Shown one piece after another: positions 12,701 through 27,700 of a stretch of 64,000 bases of DNA. Position numbers and translations under genes: made by a program. Numbering within the stretch: position 1 is the first letter of the stretch; each line of letters opens with the position of its first letter. The notes beneath the pieces were generated by a model, which saw only the letters and a program-made list of their open reading frames with translations, did not search any database and was not told the DNA's origin. The stretch comes from Epiperipatus broadwayi (lineage: Eukaryota; Onychophora; Udeonychophora; Euonychophora; Peripatidae): positions 3,109,738 to 3,173,737 of the forward strand of contig JAQFVV010006200.1 of the NCBI GenBank assembly GCA_028023455.1, written 5' to 3'.

Positions 12701-15700
12701 ACCAGAAATCTATTGACACCAACATGAGTGTGAAGTTAGCGCTAGTTGTATTTCCTCAGTTTGCAAACGAAAGTGTTTTTCGGCAAATATCGATAATAAT
12801 TAAAGCGTGTATAAAAAAAATGTAAATTATGCATAAACATATATTATTTTGAATAAAATTAAATATTATAGTTAAAAAAAGTTTGTCTTGTATCAATTTT
12901 TTTGAAATTTGAAATTTTTTATTAGTCATATTTTATTCCCCCCCCCCTTTTTTTTGCGCGAATTTTAAAGTAATTTTACGTTGGTGCTTTGCTTTTACGC
13001 GAATTTTGAAAAATCATAGACCACACCTCCCCCCCTTTTCAATGTAAGTTACGTCTATTTTTGCGCGATTTCGTTTGCGCGTGTTTTCTGATGAACCTAT
13101 CAATCGCATAAAATGAGACCCAGGTGTATTTGTATAAAACTTTCCATTATAAAAACAATAACCCCCGCCCCCAGTATATGTGTGTAGTCATAAACAAATG
13201 AAATTATATATTTATGTAAGATACATATAGAATGGGAAGTGTGGGTGTTTCTGAAGATGTTACAAATTATATCCCTCAAAATACTTACTAGGATAACATA
13301 ATTATTAAAATTCTTATTAATTAAAAAAAAAAAAAAAGTTCTATCAATACATAATCAATGTTGCACGATTATACACATATATATATATGAATAATTAATT
13401 GCATTAAAATAAATAATTAGCATATAAACAAATATTTTTAAAATATATATTTAAAAAATTAAATATTTTGACTTTTTAATAGCAGTTATGGTCAGTACAA
13501 AATAAATAAATGAAACACTAATCTTTTATTTGGTTATGTAAATAAACTGAATTGTAGATGTTTTCAACGACTTGTTAATTAAAGCACGTAATCAGAATAT
13601 AAAGAAGTAAAATGCCAAAATATCTCTTCATTTTTAGTAAATGTTTCAAACAATAAATTGTTTTATTTTTAATAACTTTTTTTCAAGACTACTTTCTATA
13701 TTATTTAAAGACTCAACTTTAAAAATAATATAGTCAAGCTTTTTTTATATATAAACATGATTTATACAAAAAAAAAAAAACAAGTAATAATAAACATTGC
13801 AAATGTTTTAGTCGGTCAGAAATAGTAGTCACATGATTACAAAAATAAAAACAATAACTAAGTGAAGCTTTTGAAAATGTCACAATATATATATGAAAAG
13901 CTGCTGCAATAATTAAATTTATACAAAAAACAGGATCTTTATTTATACAAAAGAAGACTATTTTATTACTAGATGAATGAAAACAGACTTAAATCCAAAA
14001 AATAAATATTCTCAAAATAAATTTTCAGTAAAGATAAGACCAATCTGTTTTATGCACAGGTGTCTCGGTATTTACTTTCTAAGACACAGTAAAAAAGAGA
14101 GCAGTGAGTTACAAAATATTCAAAAATAGGATTTGTTTTTTACAAACACCGAAGATGAAGTAACTTGATGTATGTCAGAAAATTAAAAAATTAAAAAACA
14201 TCCAATATTTCATTTTTGCTCTTTCTTAAGGATTGCAACAAACTAATTATTATTAATGCAGCTTTCCATTCAATCAGTATTCTGAATAAATAACATGCAA
14301 TGTATATTTGTTTGCCAACATCTTATTTCTTTTTTCAAACCATGGATCAAGATGTGCAATGGTTAAAAATATATTATCAACAATGTGCATTTTTACATTT
14401 CAAAAGATAACTTAAAATATATATGGTTTGAGACAAATAAATTAATGTATGGCAAAATATTGACATAGCTAGTTCTTGATTCATGTAATATATATATATT
14501 TTGCATAATTCAGATTTTCTTCTATGTATATGTTTAAAACATTAGCTGCAATACCGGGAATATGAAAGTATTTTTAACAAATAAAAATAAGTGCTTTAAT
14601 AAGTTAATGATGGAAGAAAAATCTTCAGTAAGTTTTAGTTTGGATGGATATCATCTGAGAATATATCACTTCAATTTAGATATCAATAGTTTTTTTTTGC
14701 AAAAAACAAGATTTGGATAGTTGAATGCAATACGGACTTCAATGTAATGCTGATGTGATATAACTACAATTAATAAATTGTTTGTATAAACACCATTATT
14801 TTTGGCCAATTTATTCTATAGAAGTTAAATATAAATTGCCTACTAATGCAACATTAAATTATTGGAAAAATTTTATTTAAGACTGATCTATAAGATTCTA
14901 AAAATATGATAGCAGAATGTTCTCCAATTTCTGGATATAATATGGAATAAATCTGTTATTATAATAATCAATTGCTCAGGGGTTCTTTGATTAACGGTTT
15001 GAATCTCCACTGCTTTGCGGTCGGTCGCGCATCTTACAGGATTGGTTGAAAAGTTTGTTTTCTTTTTTAAATTACGTAAAAACTATAAGCATGACGTCAA
15101 CAGAAATACGGGCATTCGATCCGTCTTTAAAATTTTTTTTTAATGCCACCTTTTTGATTGAAATCGGAAAAAAATTGAATTTTTTTTTAATCAAGCGGAT
15201 TTAATTTTTTTCTCTTTTGGACAATTTTCTAGTTTACACGACGAGATAAAGGCAGAAAATTGTAATCAGCCTGCTTATATAGTGAAAATGGATTAAAAAC
15301 ACACTGGTCATTCGCATTCAAGGCCTATAATGGGATGTGAACGTAATTGCAGAATATGTATTTCGTGAGATTTTTTAAATTTTTTGAATAATTTAAATTT
15401 ATTAATATAATTTATTTGTATTTATTAATTTGCGTTTACATTGGAGTGTATGTGTAGTATATAAATTATAAATAATATTAAAATCATTTATGCTCTTTAT
15501 TATATGGTATATAAATTATTATTTATATGTACAGTAATTTTGGGTCTTTGATATTAATAATCTATTATGTTTATATGGTGTTATAATGATTTATATATAG
15601 AGAGAGCAGTGCAATGTAAATTTTAAAATCTGATAATCAAATGTACAGAAAGGTTGTATAACAAGTAATGATTTACATATATAGAGCAGTGCAATGTAAA

Positions 15701-18700
15701 TTTTAAAAACTGATAATCAAATGTACAGAAAGGTTGCAGTTGATAAAGCTTTCACAAATTTACTGAGCATAGTACCATCTGAAAATATAAACATTTAAAA
15801 CCAATAAAAGAGAGATTTCAAATGATATTTGTGTAGCAGTAGCCACAATGGTTATGCATATACCACATGAAATTGTAAGCAGACAAAGAATCATTCTGAT
15901 TCTTGCCTATACCTTGATACTCATGCTGTGGAGTCAGTAGTTTTGCCACATCTTACATCACATTTTCAAGTCTATAGCTAGCAAATGAGCTATATGCAAA
16001 TAAATTATATCTTTGTGGGATAAGATAGCATCACTGATGTGCATAAAGAATATAAACATCACTGATGTAGACAAAAAAATATAAAATGAAGAGATGAAAC
16101 TCATTTTATCAGTGATACAGTCAGTAGCCTACAATTTCTAGTTTTAGATAGACAAGAAGCCAATTGCTATGATGACAAATGCATATCTATCTTCTGGAAA
16201 TGATTTGTTTTATATCTTTTATTAGGATGAATCTTTTTCTTATAGATGTCTTTGAGATTTGGTAACTTTTGGGGTACAAGATAAAAATGAAGAATTGTTA
16301 TGCGAATACTTTTGGAGATTCTGAAGCTATGAATTATCTCAGGTAAGCCATATTATATATGGTTTGAAAGATAATTTTGTGAGAAATACAAAAAAACTAT
16401 CACTGAAGATGTAATTTAAACTTAGTTAATGATAAATTAGAAATTATGAACAAACAATAAAATAATAATTATGTTGGATGTTGAAATTTATTCTTCTTTT
16501 TTTTAAATGATTATTACTATTTGTCTTAGACTTATTGTTATTTTTTATTAAGGAAAAAATGCAGGTGACTGATCACCCGCTACATGATGTAAATACATTG
16601 TTCAATATTACAAGGTGAAACAATTAAAGACCAGGTTTACAAAAGTACATACGCTCGATAACAATTATATTTATAAAAGAGTTAAACGAGTTACAAGCAC
16701 AGATCTGCACTGCTAGAAAACAATCCATCAAGGGGCGCAGCAACCCATGAGAGTGGAAATGGCGCTGGAAACTTTGACCCTGTACCCTCCCGGTAGGCTT
16801 TCCAGGTAGCGGCAATAATTGTCAACAGCCCGCACCCATAAACCAGACTCTCAACAACCGTCACCACGACCCCTGAGAAAGAAATAAGGAGTACAGACCC
16901 ATGCCCGCAAATATTACAGCAAAACTCCATTAATATTACAGAGATATTTCTAGCTGGAGTGTCTGGCATCCAGCATGTCAATTGAATATGTCTATGATTA
17001 TGTTCTTGATAAAAGAATTGTTCGCTTTTATTCCTTAAATTTCTCAATCCTTATTAAAAGTTATTCATTGAATGATTTCGGTAAAACAGTTGATTGTTCA
17101 TCTTCCTCATCCATTAAATCCAATATATTATCATAAACCTCTTGCATAACGTTATTTACCACATACTTCTATTCCCACTAGTTTTTACTGCATGTGTAGA
17201 TTTTCATTTTGATTGTAATGCCTCTTCATACTGGAATTCTTGACTATTAACATTAAATAATTTGTTTGACTTACTTCTCTCATCAGTTTCAAATTTAGAT
17301 TTTATAGATTTGTTCTTATTAATCGGTTTCGCTTTTTAGATAACGTTATTTTCAATTTTAAACATTTCGAAGCCCTCAACGACATTCACTTCCTCTGTCC
17401 CTTGTGATATTTTGTGTGACATATAGACTTATTGTTTTCCTTTGTTTTTCTAGTTTCTATCAACGTAAATTTTTTTGCTCTAACATTATTAAAACTGAAG
17501 TTATTGTGAAAATTGTGTCTCAGGTCAGTTTTTTAAAAAAAATTCAATATGGCAGGCTCCTGGAGAATCAACCAGTTAAGTACCAGAAATGATATAATGA
17601 ATCTCGGTCCAAGAATCTTTTAACATTCAAATACTCTACTATTGTACTAAACTGCAGAGAGAAATTTACTATTGCAAAGGCATATATATTTAGTGGATTG
17701 GCTATGACGAGTTTGAACATAATTTTTCAGAGAAAAGACAGATTCTGTTTATATTATCAAAAAAATCTAAATAACATTCTAAAAAGGCACAATATTGATT
17801 TCTTTCTGTGGGAAGATGAGACTGAAGACAGGGTATAATAGAGAATTACAATTAAAACATAGAGTCAAACTCTTTCACAAAGTAAAGTTTCCTGCACATG
17901 TTAAAAGATGTATATGTGTTTCACAATTGTTTTGTATAGTCAAAGCAAAAATCATTTATAATTTTTTGCATTTTTTGTTTTATTAATCTCTCAAATAAAA
18001 ATAGTCGAATGACTGCTAACGATGATGATATAAAATATTCAAACAACATGAAACATTCAAAAAATAAACTATGCATCATTATTTTCTAATGTTTTGCATT
18101 TTAGATATCCAGCAAATGGTTTACATAAGGCTAGATTTAAGTAAATAGAGAACTTCCTATGTTATGTTATGAAATCTTTAAAAAAAAAAAAAAATCAACC
18201 TCTAAACAAGAAGTTATCATAAATTTATTCATTTAATGTTACATGTTAAAAATCAAAATATTGTTTGATCTCAAAGACATGGTAGATTTTTAAAATGTTA
18301 ATCACAACAATATTCTTAAATTTAGAATTTTGAAGTATTTTTGAACATTAAAATTTTTTTTTTGCTGGAGTTCGGTCTTAATATCAAAATATATTGTATG
18401 GATAAAGCAATGGGATTGTGAAAATTTCTTTGCGAAAAAAAAAAAAGAATCAAAATATTTACTATTACTTCTAAATTCCACTTTTCAACAATTCTCTCCC
18501 AAAAGCATTCAAATGAATTAAAACCATATCCTGAAAATTTACATAGAAATCAACAACTTTGGGAGTGGGGGATTCACATCATATGTAGTCAATAATTACT
18601 ATTAACTTATTATTTTGATTAATCAATGATATAATAAAACAGTTTTGTAGAACATTTTAAACAATTTACTCTTTTTTTCTCCTTAAAAAATTAATCAATC

Positions 18701-21700
18701 CATTAAATAAAAATTTGATCAACAACCAATTTTTTTTAAAAAGTAATTTCAAATAAGAATGTATAGCAAGAACAGAAGCTATTATGAATAAGTAAGTCAA
18801 TTCTAGTAAACACATCACAGAAATGAATGTATGAAATGGTAATAAAAAGTTAAAAATCATATTTTTATAATCCAAGGTAACTGAATGCACATTTTAAATG
18901 AATATAAATTTATTTATTTTATTAAAATATATATATATATGCACTTTTAAAAGCTGAATGTAAGTGTATCTTGAAGGAAATTTGAATTTTGTTTCCCATA
19001 AAGAGAGAAACTCGTAAATCTGATAGATATTTTTAAATGAGAAAACACATTATGAAGTCTTTCTATAAAATATATTATTTCCATTTTATTGAATAATGAA
19101 ACAATTCAATACTTTGAAAAAAATCTAAAACTAATATTTGACCCAAGTAATCAATTATGGATAATGAATCACATTAGCCATTGTCAATTTAACGTGTGTG
19201 TGTGTGTGTGTACTTGTGCACACACATACACACATCAGTTTTACATATATATTTATAACAGAAAGTATATACATAAAAAAAAAATTGAAAGAAAAAAAAA
19301 GCTCACGTTTGCTTTTTACATGAACCTGTAATGGTAAGGAAAATTTTATTAGCTTACCACAGTCCACACTTCTTTCCCTCAGAATACAACACTAAAACAG
19401 TTTTCAAAATTAAAACAGGTAAAAAAAAAAAAAAAAAAGAAAGAAAGAAAGAAAAAAAAAAGGTAAAGCAAGCTCAAATGAAATGTGTATCTACCTGCCA
19501 CCACCCTCCTGAGCTCCTCTAAAGCCAGGCTTGGAGTTGAGGCCCTGCTTGAATCTGAGAGGATAGTGGAAAGGGTAGTGTAAAAAAAAAAAGGAGTTGC
19601 CCTAATTAACATATTAAAATCATATAATTTTCAATAAGCAACTTTCTAAACTACGCACATATACACAAATACATTAAAGTGCATGTTTATCATTTAATAA
19701 TAAATCAATGACAAAGTAATGGAACACCAACATTAAATTATAAAATCATTCATTCATTAATATCAGAATAAATTTTGCAAGTATTCTTCATCAGCATCAG
19801 GATTATAACATCACTATCAACTGGGGTGTTAGTTACATTAATTATTTAAAAAGGATTTTTAGCATCAATAGTGCTTATTTAACTACTTTTTCCATTTTAT
19901 ATATATAAAAGATTAAATGCTCATTATGTTTTTCTCCTCAATATAAAACACAAAGAAAAAAAAAATGGAATGCAAAGTTAATTTTACTTTATTATCACTG
20001 GCTAAAAATTTTATTAACAAAAACATTCTGAAATAAAAGCACCTAAAATATTAATCACATCTAATGTATAGAGAAATAAAAATTTGGCTTCCAATGCAAT
20101 GTATAGTCTCCATCTTAATTAAATTGTGCTCTTTCCTACTTTTATATAAAATTTTACCTTCAAAATAAAATATTTCCCAAGTGCTATTTTTTTAAAAAAA
20201 AAAAACAACAAAATTCTACCATTATAAAGTAGGAGTAGCTATAATGATGAGATTATGATTTGCCCCAATATCTTATAAAGATTTTGATTATTGCCAAGAA
20301 TATTCACATATATTATTTTTAATGCACTTTGTAAAAAATAATGTTACAGAAACCAATGTGAAAAATCAATCACTACTAATAACAATGCCAAAAATACATC
20401 CATTCAAAAAAAAATTTTACTGAACAATTTCACTTATGGATTCACAACTCATACTTTCATTTACAAATATAATATCATGTGCATTATTCCATTTTCATTA
20501 GCTAATAAATATTATGCTTGTGTTAAAAATCATAATTTGTAAATTATGGAAATGTGTATTTTCGGATTGGTTTTATTTTTTTAATACAAAAAAAAAAAGG
20601 CTACAGTTGCAATCTTCCGAGTACGTCACATTGTTAAAATATAAATAACATTTAACAACAATGTAATTTTAAAAAAGCATTTTTAGAAGTGATTAAATAT
20701 TATTATATAACTTCAAAAAAAAAAACCCAGTTTCTACCAATAATGAAATGCTAATTATTACTATAAAAGCACAATGAGTCAAAATAGTTTGTAATCTAAA
20801 ATGGTAATTCTTCTAAGACATCAAAAATTGTAAGGTATTTTCAATTCAAGTAAAAAAAATTTTTTATAGTTTTGATGAGTTTTCTACTAAAAAGAATTAT
20901 GGCAATTCCAACCTGGTAGCATGATTATGATATCTCTCACCAGGTCTTATGCTCAGCTTGGGTGAACTTTGAAATTTTTTCAAATCTTAAACAGATCTAA
21001 AATTTTTCTTTTTGATAATTGACCACAATCAATCCTTAAATATCTAATAGTTGTTGATAAATGGATATCTAAATAATTTTTGCTAGATTGTAAAACTGCT
21101 AGACTGATCTACAGTAATCAGATAAATGCCGATACACTGGTTATAAAAATACAATTGAAATATAATGTGGCTTCATTACTATTGAGGCAATGTTTATTTT
21201 TGTTTGTATTAAAAGATAGAATGAAATTTATTAAGCAGTTTTAAATTCAAAAGCCCATATCAGTAATCATAACTTTAATTATATACGTTATGCTATGCAA
21301 TGAAAAGTTTCCTCAATTGCATTATGGTTGTAGATATAGTTTTCAATATTATAAATTCAAGCCAAAAACTTTGTTGAAGTAGTTTTTTTAAACTGGAAGA
21401 AAAAAATGATAACAACGACTATATTAATAACATATGCATATTAGGTACTTTTAATTGAAGACAATTTCCACAGCAGCTTGAAAATATATAGATATTATGA
21501 ATTATTTTTGGCAACAAAACTAAATAAATTAAATTTATTAATTTATATGGCCAGAATAAAACAATTTCTTATACAAAATCTATAAATACTTTAAACCAGA
21601 AATTAAATTAGTTAGTCCAAACTTGAATTTTTTGTCTTCTTTTAGAAACATAAAAACACGAATGTAAAGTTCTACTAATGTCAATTATGGCAAGAATTAA

Positions 21701-24700
21701 AAAAAAAATTTAGAAACTTTAATGTAGGTTTTATAAACCTTTCAACTATCTTCAAAGTGATTATTTTTGAAATTGAGGCAGAAATAATATTATGCAATGC
21801 TTTTATTAAAAGAACGATATCTAGAGTAAATTTGGGATTATTTTCTATATGACAAACTGTTAAACGCCAGAAGCAGAAACAGGTCTGGGGTTGAAGATAT
21901 TCTCAAAGCTTGTTAAGAGCTTATTTTGCGAGCTCTATATATAACATTTGTATATACAAGCTTTTTAAGTTAAGTCATGTGACATCTGACTTGATTTTTT
22001 TCCCCCATTTTATGTTTTGCTATTAGGGCTTTGATGATTTTATATTGTTAAAGCTATTAATATATGGTGTATCTGAACTTAGTTCAGTCCCATATGGCTA
22101 TTTGAGTTAGATAGCTGGATTGGAAGACATATGAATGTCTGATAATTTCAGATTTTCTACACAATAGTTATACATTAGATAAAGTGCTGGACTTGTCCTG
22201 GTATTTTTAATCTAATGCTTGAATATTCTGGCACCTCAGTGACGACGCCAGAAGCAGAAACCGGTCTGGGGTTGAGGATATTATCATGATGTAAAAATAT
22301 GAAATTTTATAATATGTACGTTGATAACAATTCATAATTTCTATATATATATAATTTAATGGCATGGCTTTTAACATATTTTATCACATACAAAAATAAG
22401 ATTGTATAAAATTATACATTGTACATAGAAGTATAAATAACAAGATTAAAAAAAGCTAAATATAATTAATTTCTTTATTTGCACAGGTGTTATTTAATAT
22501 TAAGTATAGTCATCATAATTCCAAAAAAGGAAACTGAGAAAAAAAAATTGAAGATGAGTTTCGTTACAATTATACAATTCATCTGTGAACCCATAAATAC
22601 GTACACATATATGATATTGGGTCATTATTTATGAGATCTTATACTGCTGTGTTTTTTAACCTTTTATGCTGTAATCTTTTGATTAGAATAGTTAGTTTGA
22701 GAATGACTTCAATACCCACCCAATTGTATTCTCCATTGTCCAATATTACCTTCTTTAAATTTGGCTTTCCCTGTGATAATCATGCTCAAGTCCATCATAA
22801 AATATGTATTTTTAAAGAAAATCTGTTAACCTTTGCCCACATGCCAATCCAACTAAAATATGTGCAATTATAGAATAATATCGCATTGAGCAACCAGAAT
22901 ATCAAACTAGCTTACAACCTGCCATATTTTCAAAATATTGCAGAGCATCCTTGAATAAAAAATTTTCAATTCTTCCTATTACATCAAATGAGAAATCAGT
23001 ATCTCTATATAATAAATTTAGTTAAACATATAAATAATCATACTTGAATAACAAAAAAAATTGGAGTAGGAATTGATATGTGCATGTGTGTAGTTAGAGG
23101 AAAAAAATGTGATTGCATAAAATTATAATCCCACAATAACATTTAGTCCATAAGTTCACGACATCCAGATATATACTAATTAATGATTCTGCTCCATGCA
23201 GTGTTTCATGAACGTAATATTGCAATTACATAAAGTATTTTTTTTTTTTAATAGTGATTTTTATAAGTTATACTTGTTCAAAAATTATTTTTTCTTATAG
23301 AAATTAAAAATGAACAGACATTTAATATATAAAATTTTTAGAATAAATGGATAGGTGAAATCATGTATTTCAATGCAAAATTACTTTTAATAAAAAAAGA
23401 AAATTTAAGTTTGTGTCTACAATATTAATTACATTTTTTAATATTAGTTTATAAAAGAAATCGGCACATAGGAGAAGAATGTCAAAAAAAAATACCATTT
23501 TCAGAAAAAAAAAGCAGCAATTTATTAATAATGTTTGGTAAATACATTTAAAACTTGTTATTTTTTAATTTGTGTGAAATGTATTTAGAACATTAAAATA
23601 TTTTGATTTTATATCTAACATTTACTAGCTTTATTGTTTTTTTAATATTAAGTTAGTTTTATGGAATATTTTGGCTTCTTCAATGATGCATAAATGTCAA
23701 TATGGTATTAAACCAATTAAGGAAAGACAGTAGTATTGAGAGGGGGGGAGGTGTTTGTGAGAAACAGAAAAGAAAAAAAGCTTGCTTTACAAAAGATGTT
23801 TTTATTCAAGAGATATAAGATAAATTTATTTTCATAAGATGCAAACTTTACTCAAACTGAAGGCTACATATTTAAAAAAAATTATAATTTTATGAAGTTA
23901 ATCTCTAATTACATTATTTGGCTATAACAACATGTTATGAATACATAATTTATGTAATTAATTTAAACACAAAAAATGATAAATTTTATTTTTAAAAACA
24001 ATTGTACAGGGCAAATTTTAATAAAATAATCAAAGTTCTTATTTTCATTATGTCAAATCATTCCCCCCCCCCCCCATTATGTTTACACATCCAAATCTCT
24101 AAAAATAATAAGATTTTATACTGATTATTATTAATCATCTGTTGGTTATTTATAAACTCATAGATATTTATTACAAACAACAATATGAATTATCACATTT
24201 ACAATAACTTTTGCTAATGAAGACGTACCCCAATTAGGTAAAAGTAGTTGTAGTGCTTAATAAAATGTTAAAATGATTATCTTAATGTTAATCATAATAC
24301 ATTATCTTCAAAAGTAAATTTTTTATTTCATTTTCAAATATTACAATTAGCTGCTCAACACTTTTGAATTCTGGATAATATCGAGAATAATTATTTAAAG
24401 CAATGAAAAAATGTGTTTTATATACAAAGAAAATTTTATGCATTTGAATATAGAGAATTAACATATGATCACATCATTAGTGATATAACATCCCAAGCTT
24501 CTTATTCTCATTCTTCTTATTTTAATGGCTCCTCTTTCAATTCCAAATTCAATTTATCTTCTAATAAAAAAAAAAAAAACCCTTAACAATTATTATCTTC
24601 TAAAAATGTGTACAAACCAATTACCACTCATCCTCTTAAAATCTTCAATAAATATCATTACTTTACTTAGTCACATGGTCTTTTTATAACCCCCAGTATT

Positions 24701-27700
24701 TCAAGCTTCACAGATCTAATATGTTCCCAGTTTTCTCCAAACTTATATTTCAAAAACTGATAAGTATATTTTCTTTTCCTACTTAAGAATCAATCTAAGT
24801 CTTATAAAAAACGAGTTTATGAACTTCTTTCTAAATCAAAATGTTAAAAAATCCACAATACACTGCTTGTTTTATTAAAAAAATCTAAAATTTTACTTTT
24901 CTTACTTTTCAAATTATATTTTTAAATATTTAAAAATAACTTGCTCTGAAAAAAAGTTAATATAATTCTAAATGTTCAATTGCACTTAACCTACATGTTA
25001 TTTGAGAAATCTTAGCACAATTCAAATGGTATAAATTATGATTACTGAATCTAAAATTTATATATGTGAGAACAGATTCATCATAACAATTAGCTTTTAA
25101 GTTTTCTGTAAGATTATTTGCTGAGATGCTTTAAACCTATACTAATAGATTAAAAATGTTTTAGGGTATTGAAACTTTCAAGTCATTAATTTGAATAAAT
25201 ATAATAAGTAAATGTGACCACAGTTGAATCAATGATTTAAGAAATGTAAATCATTTTAATTAAAACCAAAAAAAAAACAACAACATAGCTCTGAAATGGT
25301 ATCCATCATTCAATTTTCATGAAAATTCACAACTTTTATGGGCTATAAAAACAATTATTATTTTCATTCACTTTATTAAAAAAGTCTTCAATTTTTGACA
25401 GATAAATGGAGCAAATTCTAATTTATAAATTAATCGTTTTTAACTAGGAATGAATGTTTTGATAATTTTTAGATTCAAAATCAATTTCTTCTTATTTATC
25501 TTTAATTTTATATTATCAAATAAAAGTAGTAACTGTCATTGTAGCTATTAAGATAGCTTTCTGCTAGTTCAATAAATTTATGTATAAAATTTAAGCCAAC
25601 TAAATTGGACTTTCAAATATTTCTATAAAAATTTGTAAAAATCTAGCACATCAAAATAATTCTATCAATAAAAAAATATCGCTCCCAATATTATAATTTG
25701 AAATATTAATTACCTTCTTTCTCTTTCATAATCACGTTCTCTTTCTCTGTCATCAAAACGCCTAGCTCTTTCAGCGTCACGCTTTTCTTTCTTTTCAGCT
25801 ACCGATACCTAAATATATATATATAATGTTAAAAATAACAGTTCAAAAATAAGAATAAATACTGTATTTTTAAATCTATAAAATTATTATATGTCTTAGT
25901 CTTATAAAAAAAAAAATAACAGCAAACCATTCCAATGTCCAAAAGAAATTTTTAAAAACTAACAAATATCCAATTATTTAACTTCAGAAAAAACAAAATA
26001 ATTATAACAGTTATAGACAAACAATAACTAAAGCTAGTTAGTTATGTGACATTTTCATCTTTGTTACATATGTTAGTACTGTAATTCAAAGTTGGTCTAA
26101 TCTGGGTTCATGCTGTTATTTTAAGATTTATCATTTTAATAGAATTATTATTTTTTGTAACTGCCATTTAAATTCACTATTTAAAAGATAATGAAACCTC
26201 ATGTAATGAATATAATTAGTTCTAGAAGTATGTCTGATAAGTGATTTGTATAGTGAAATGCATAACCTAGAGCATAGTTACTATACAACACAATTATTTA
26301 AATAAGAAAAATATAATGCAAAATTGATAATGTAAGTGTAAATATATATATAAGTACAGTAAATATGATTAAATCATAAAAAAATATTGTGATGCTAACA
26401 TTAGCCATTTGTTTTTGAAATTTATATGTGTCGCATTACAATGTGAACTGTTTAATTTTGAAATCCCTTCACAAGCGGTATATTTTCTATTTCATACTTT
26501 ATTTTTAAAAAAATTTTATATTTAGATTTATGATAGTTTTAGAACCTAAAAATTATTTCTTTTCTGACAATCACGTTAGTACTCTACTTACAGTTTTTGT
26601 GGCTCATAGCTAAACTTAGAATGTAGTATGCCGCAGAACAATTTTTTATAAAATATAGCTTTTTTACTGACCATGATACAAAAAAAACAATTAAGAGAAT
26701 TAAATTCCTAATAAAATTCTTACAAAATATGCTATATCAACAACTGATTTATTGCACTATTTCCATTTAACGATTTACAACACAATGGAAAATTATATTA
26801 ATAAAGCATAAAGATAATCCTTATTTTTTTATATTTCCCAAAATAATTTTTGTTGTCTTAACATAATTTTAATATTTCTGAAGACATTTTAAATAATAAT
26901 TAAGATAAAAAAAAAAGTCCTTACTTTGCAACAAACTTTATTTAAACTGATCACTAAACATGAAAAATAAATTCCTAATTTAAACCTTCACTTAATTATA
27001 TTAGTGTTTAATATTACTTTAAATAATTTTATTTATGTAAGACAAACAAAAGAAAATGGGGTAAGTTTAAAGCATTCTAATACTATAATTTATAGTTATA
27101 AAATATATTTCATCTTTAAATTTAATTAAATTGTATATCATTTAGATAATAAATTTAATATTCAAATACTATATGAAGACTAAATGTTTGTTCTTTGTTA
27201 AGAAAATTATAGCACTATCTATATATAATGGAAAACTCCCAAGAAATAAAATATTAAATTAAGTAAATTAATTTGATAATTAAGCTTTATAAAATGTTTA
27301 TTATGTAACTTGGTAGTCATTGTTCAAATGTTAATTTCCTAAGAAAAAGTGTATAACAAATAATTATATCGTACATTACTGAAGCTAAACATTTGTTTTT
27401 TTAATTAATAAGAAATTAAGAAATGTACGTAAGTTAAAGAATATTATGGAGAGTCCCTATTTTATTGTTCATATATTCATTATTCTTATCTATACAGATT
27501 CAATAATAAAAAAAGAAACTAAATTTTCATGAAGCATTACAAAAATCTGATTCACAAAGAAAAATGGATTTTAAAAATAAACATTTTCTGTTAGTGAAAG
27601 ACAAAGGAAAAAAAACACACTATAAAGCAAAAAAAAATTATATAGATCTTAATTTTTATTGTCAAACTAATTTAAAAACTATTAACAAATATTGACTGCT

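Larger units (their letters stand above)
14991..17579. mobile_element. piggyBac-family element, internally deleted, with a nested retrocopy
   Basis: TTAA at 14991-14994 and 17576-17579. The ends match as inverted repeats (TTAACGGTTTGAATCTCC against TTAACTGGTTGATTCTCC). It shares end sequences with the element at 30502-32548: an 'AATTACG(T/G)AAAAACTATAAG' segment near the left, and a long segment with 'AAGATAAAAATGAAGAA' and 'ATTATCTCAGGTAAG' near the right. The middle differs and no transposase core remains. An 80-bp-period tandem duplication (15603-15656, 15683-15736) lies inside. Confidence 0.75.
8034..25713 (-). other. 17.7-kb intron of the LUC7-like gene
   Basis: Largest intron bounded by recognised exons. 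It contains the palindrome at 8863-8978, the TA-flanked MITE (12086-13126), a piggyBac-family element (14991-17579) with a nested retrocopy, GT/CA and GAAA microsatellites (19195-19240, 19435-19460), the candidate cassette exon and a pair of 37-bp direct repeats. Long stretches (9000-12060, 13150-14980, 17600-19080, 19620-21860, 22290-25710) are AT-rich with nothing recognised. Confidence 0.8.

Noticed and set aside
16691-17047. 118-codon minus-strand open frame
   Set aside because: No family recognised; it lies within the retroposed insert, where it may be untranslated-region sequence. Described there, not called as a gene.
19089-19612. Several 60-80-codon frames around the microsatellites
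   Set aside because: Products of GT/CA and GAAA repeats; not protein-like, apart from the piece overlapping the candidate cassette exon, which is read in another phase.
22241-22262. Second hammerhead-like string, GTGACGA...GAAAC
   Set aside because: First core base is G instead of C and no stable stem II is seen. Mentioned only as a lead.
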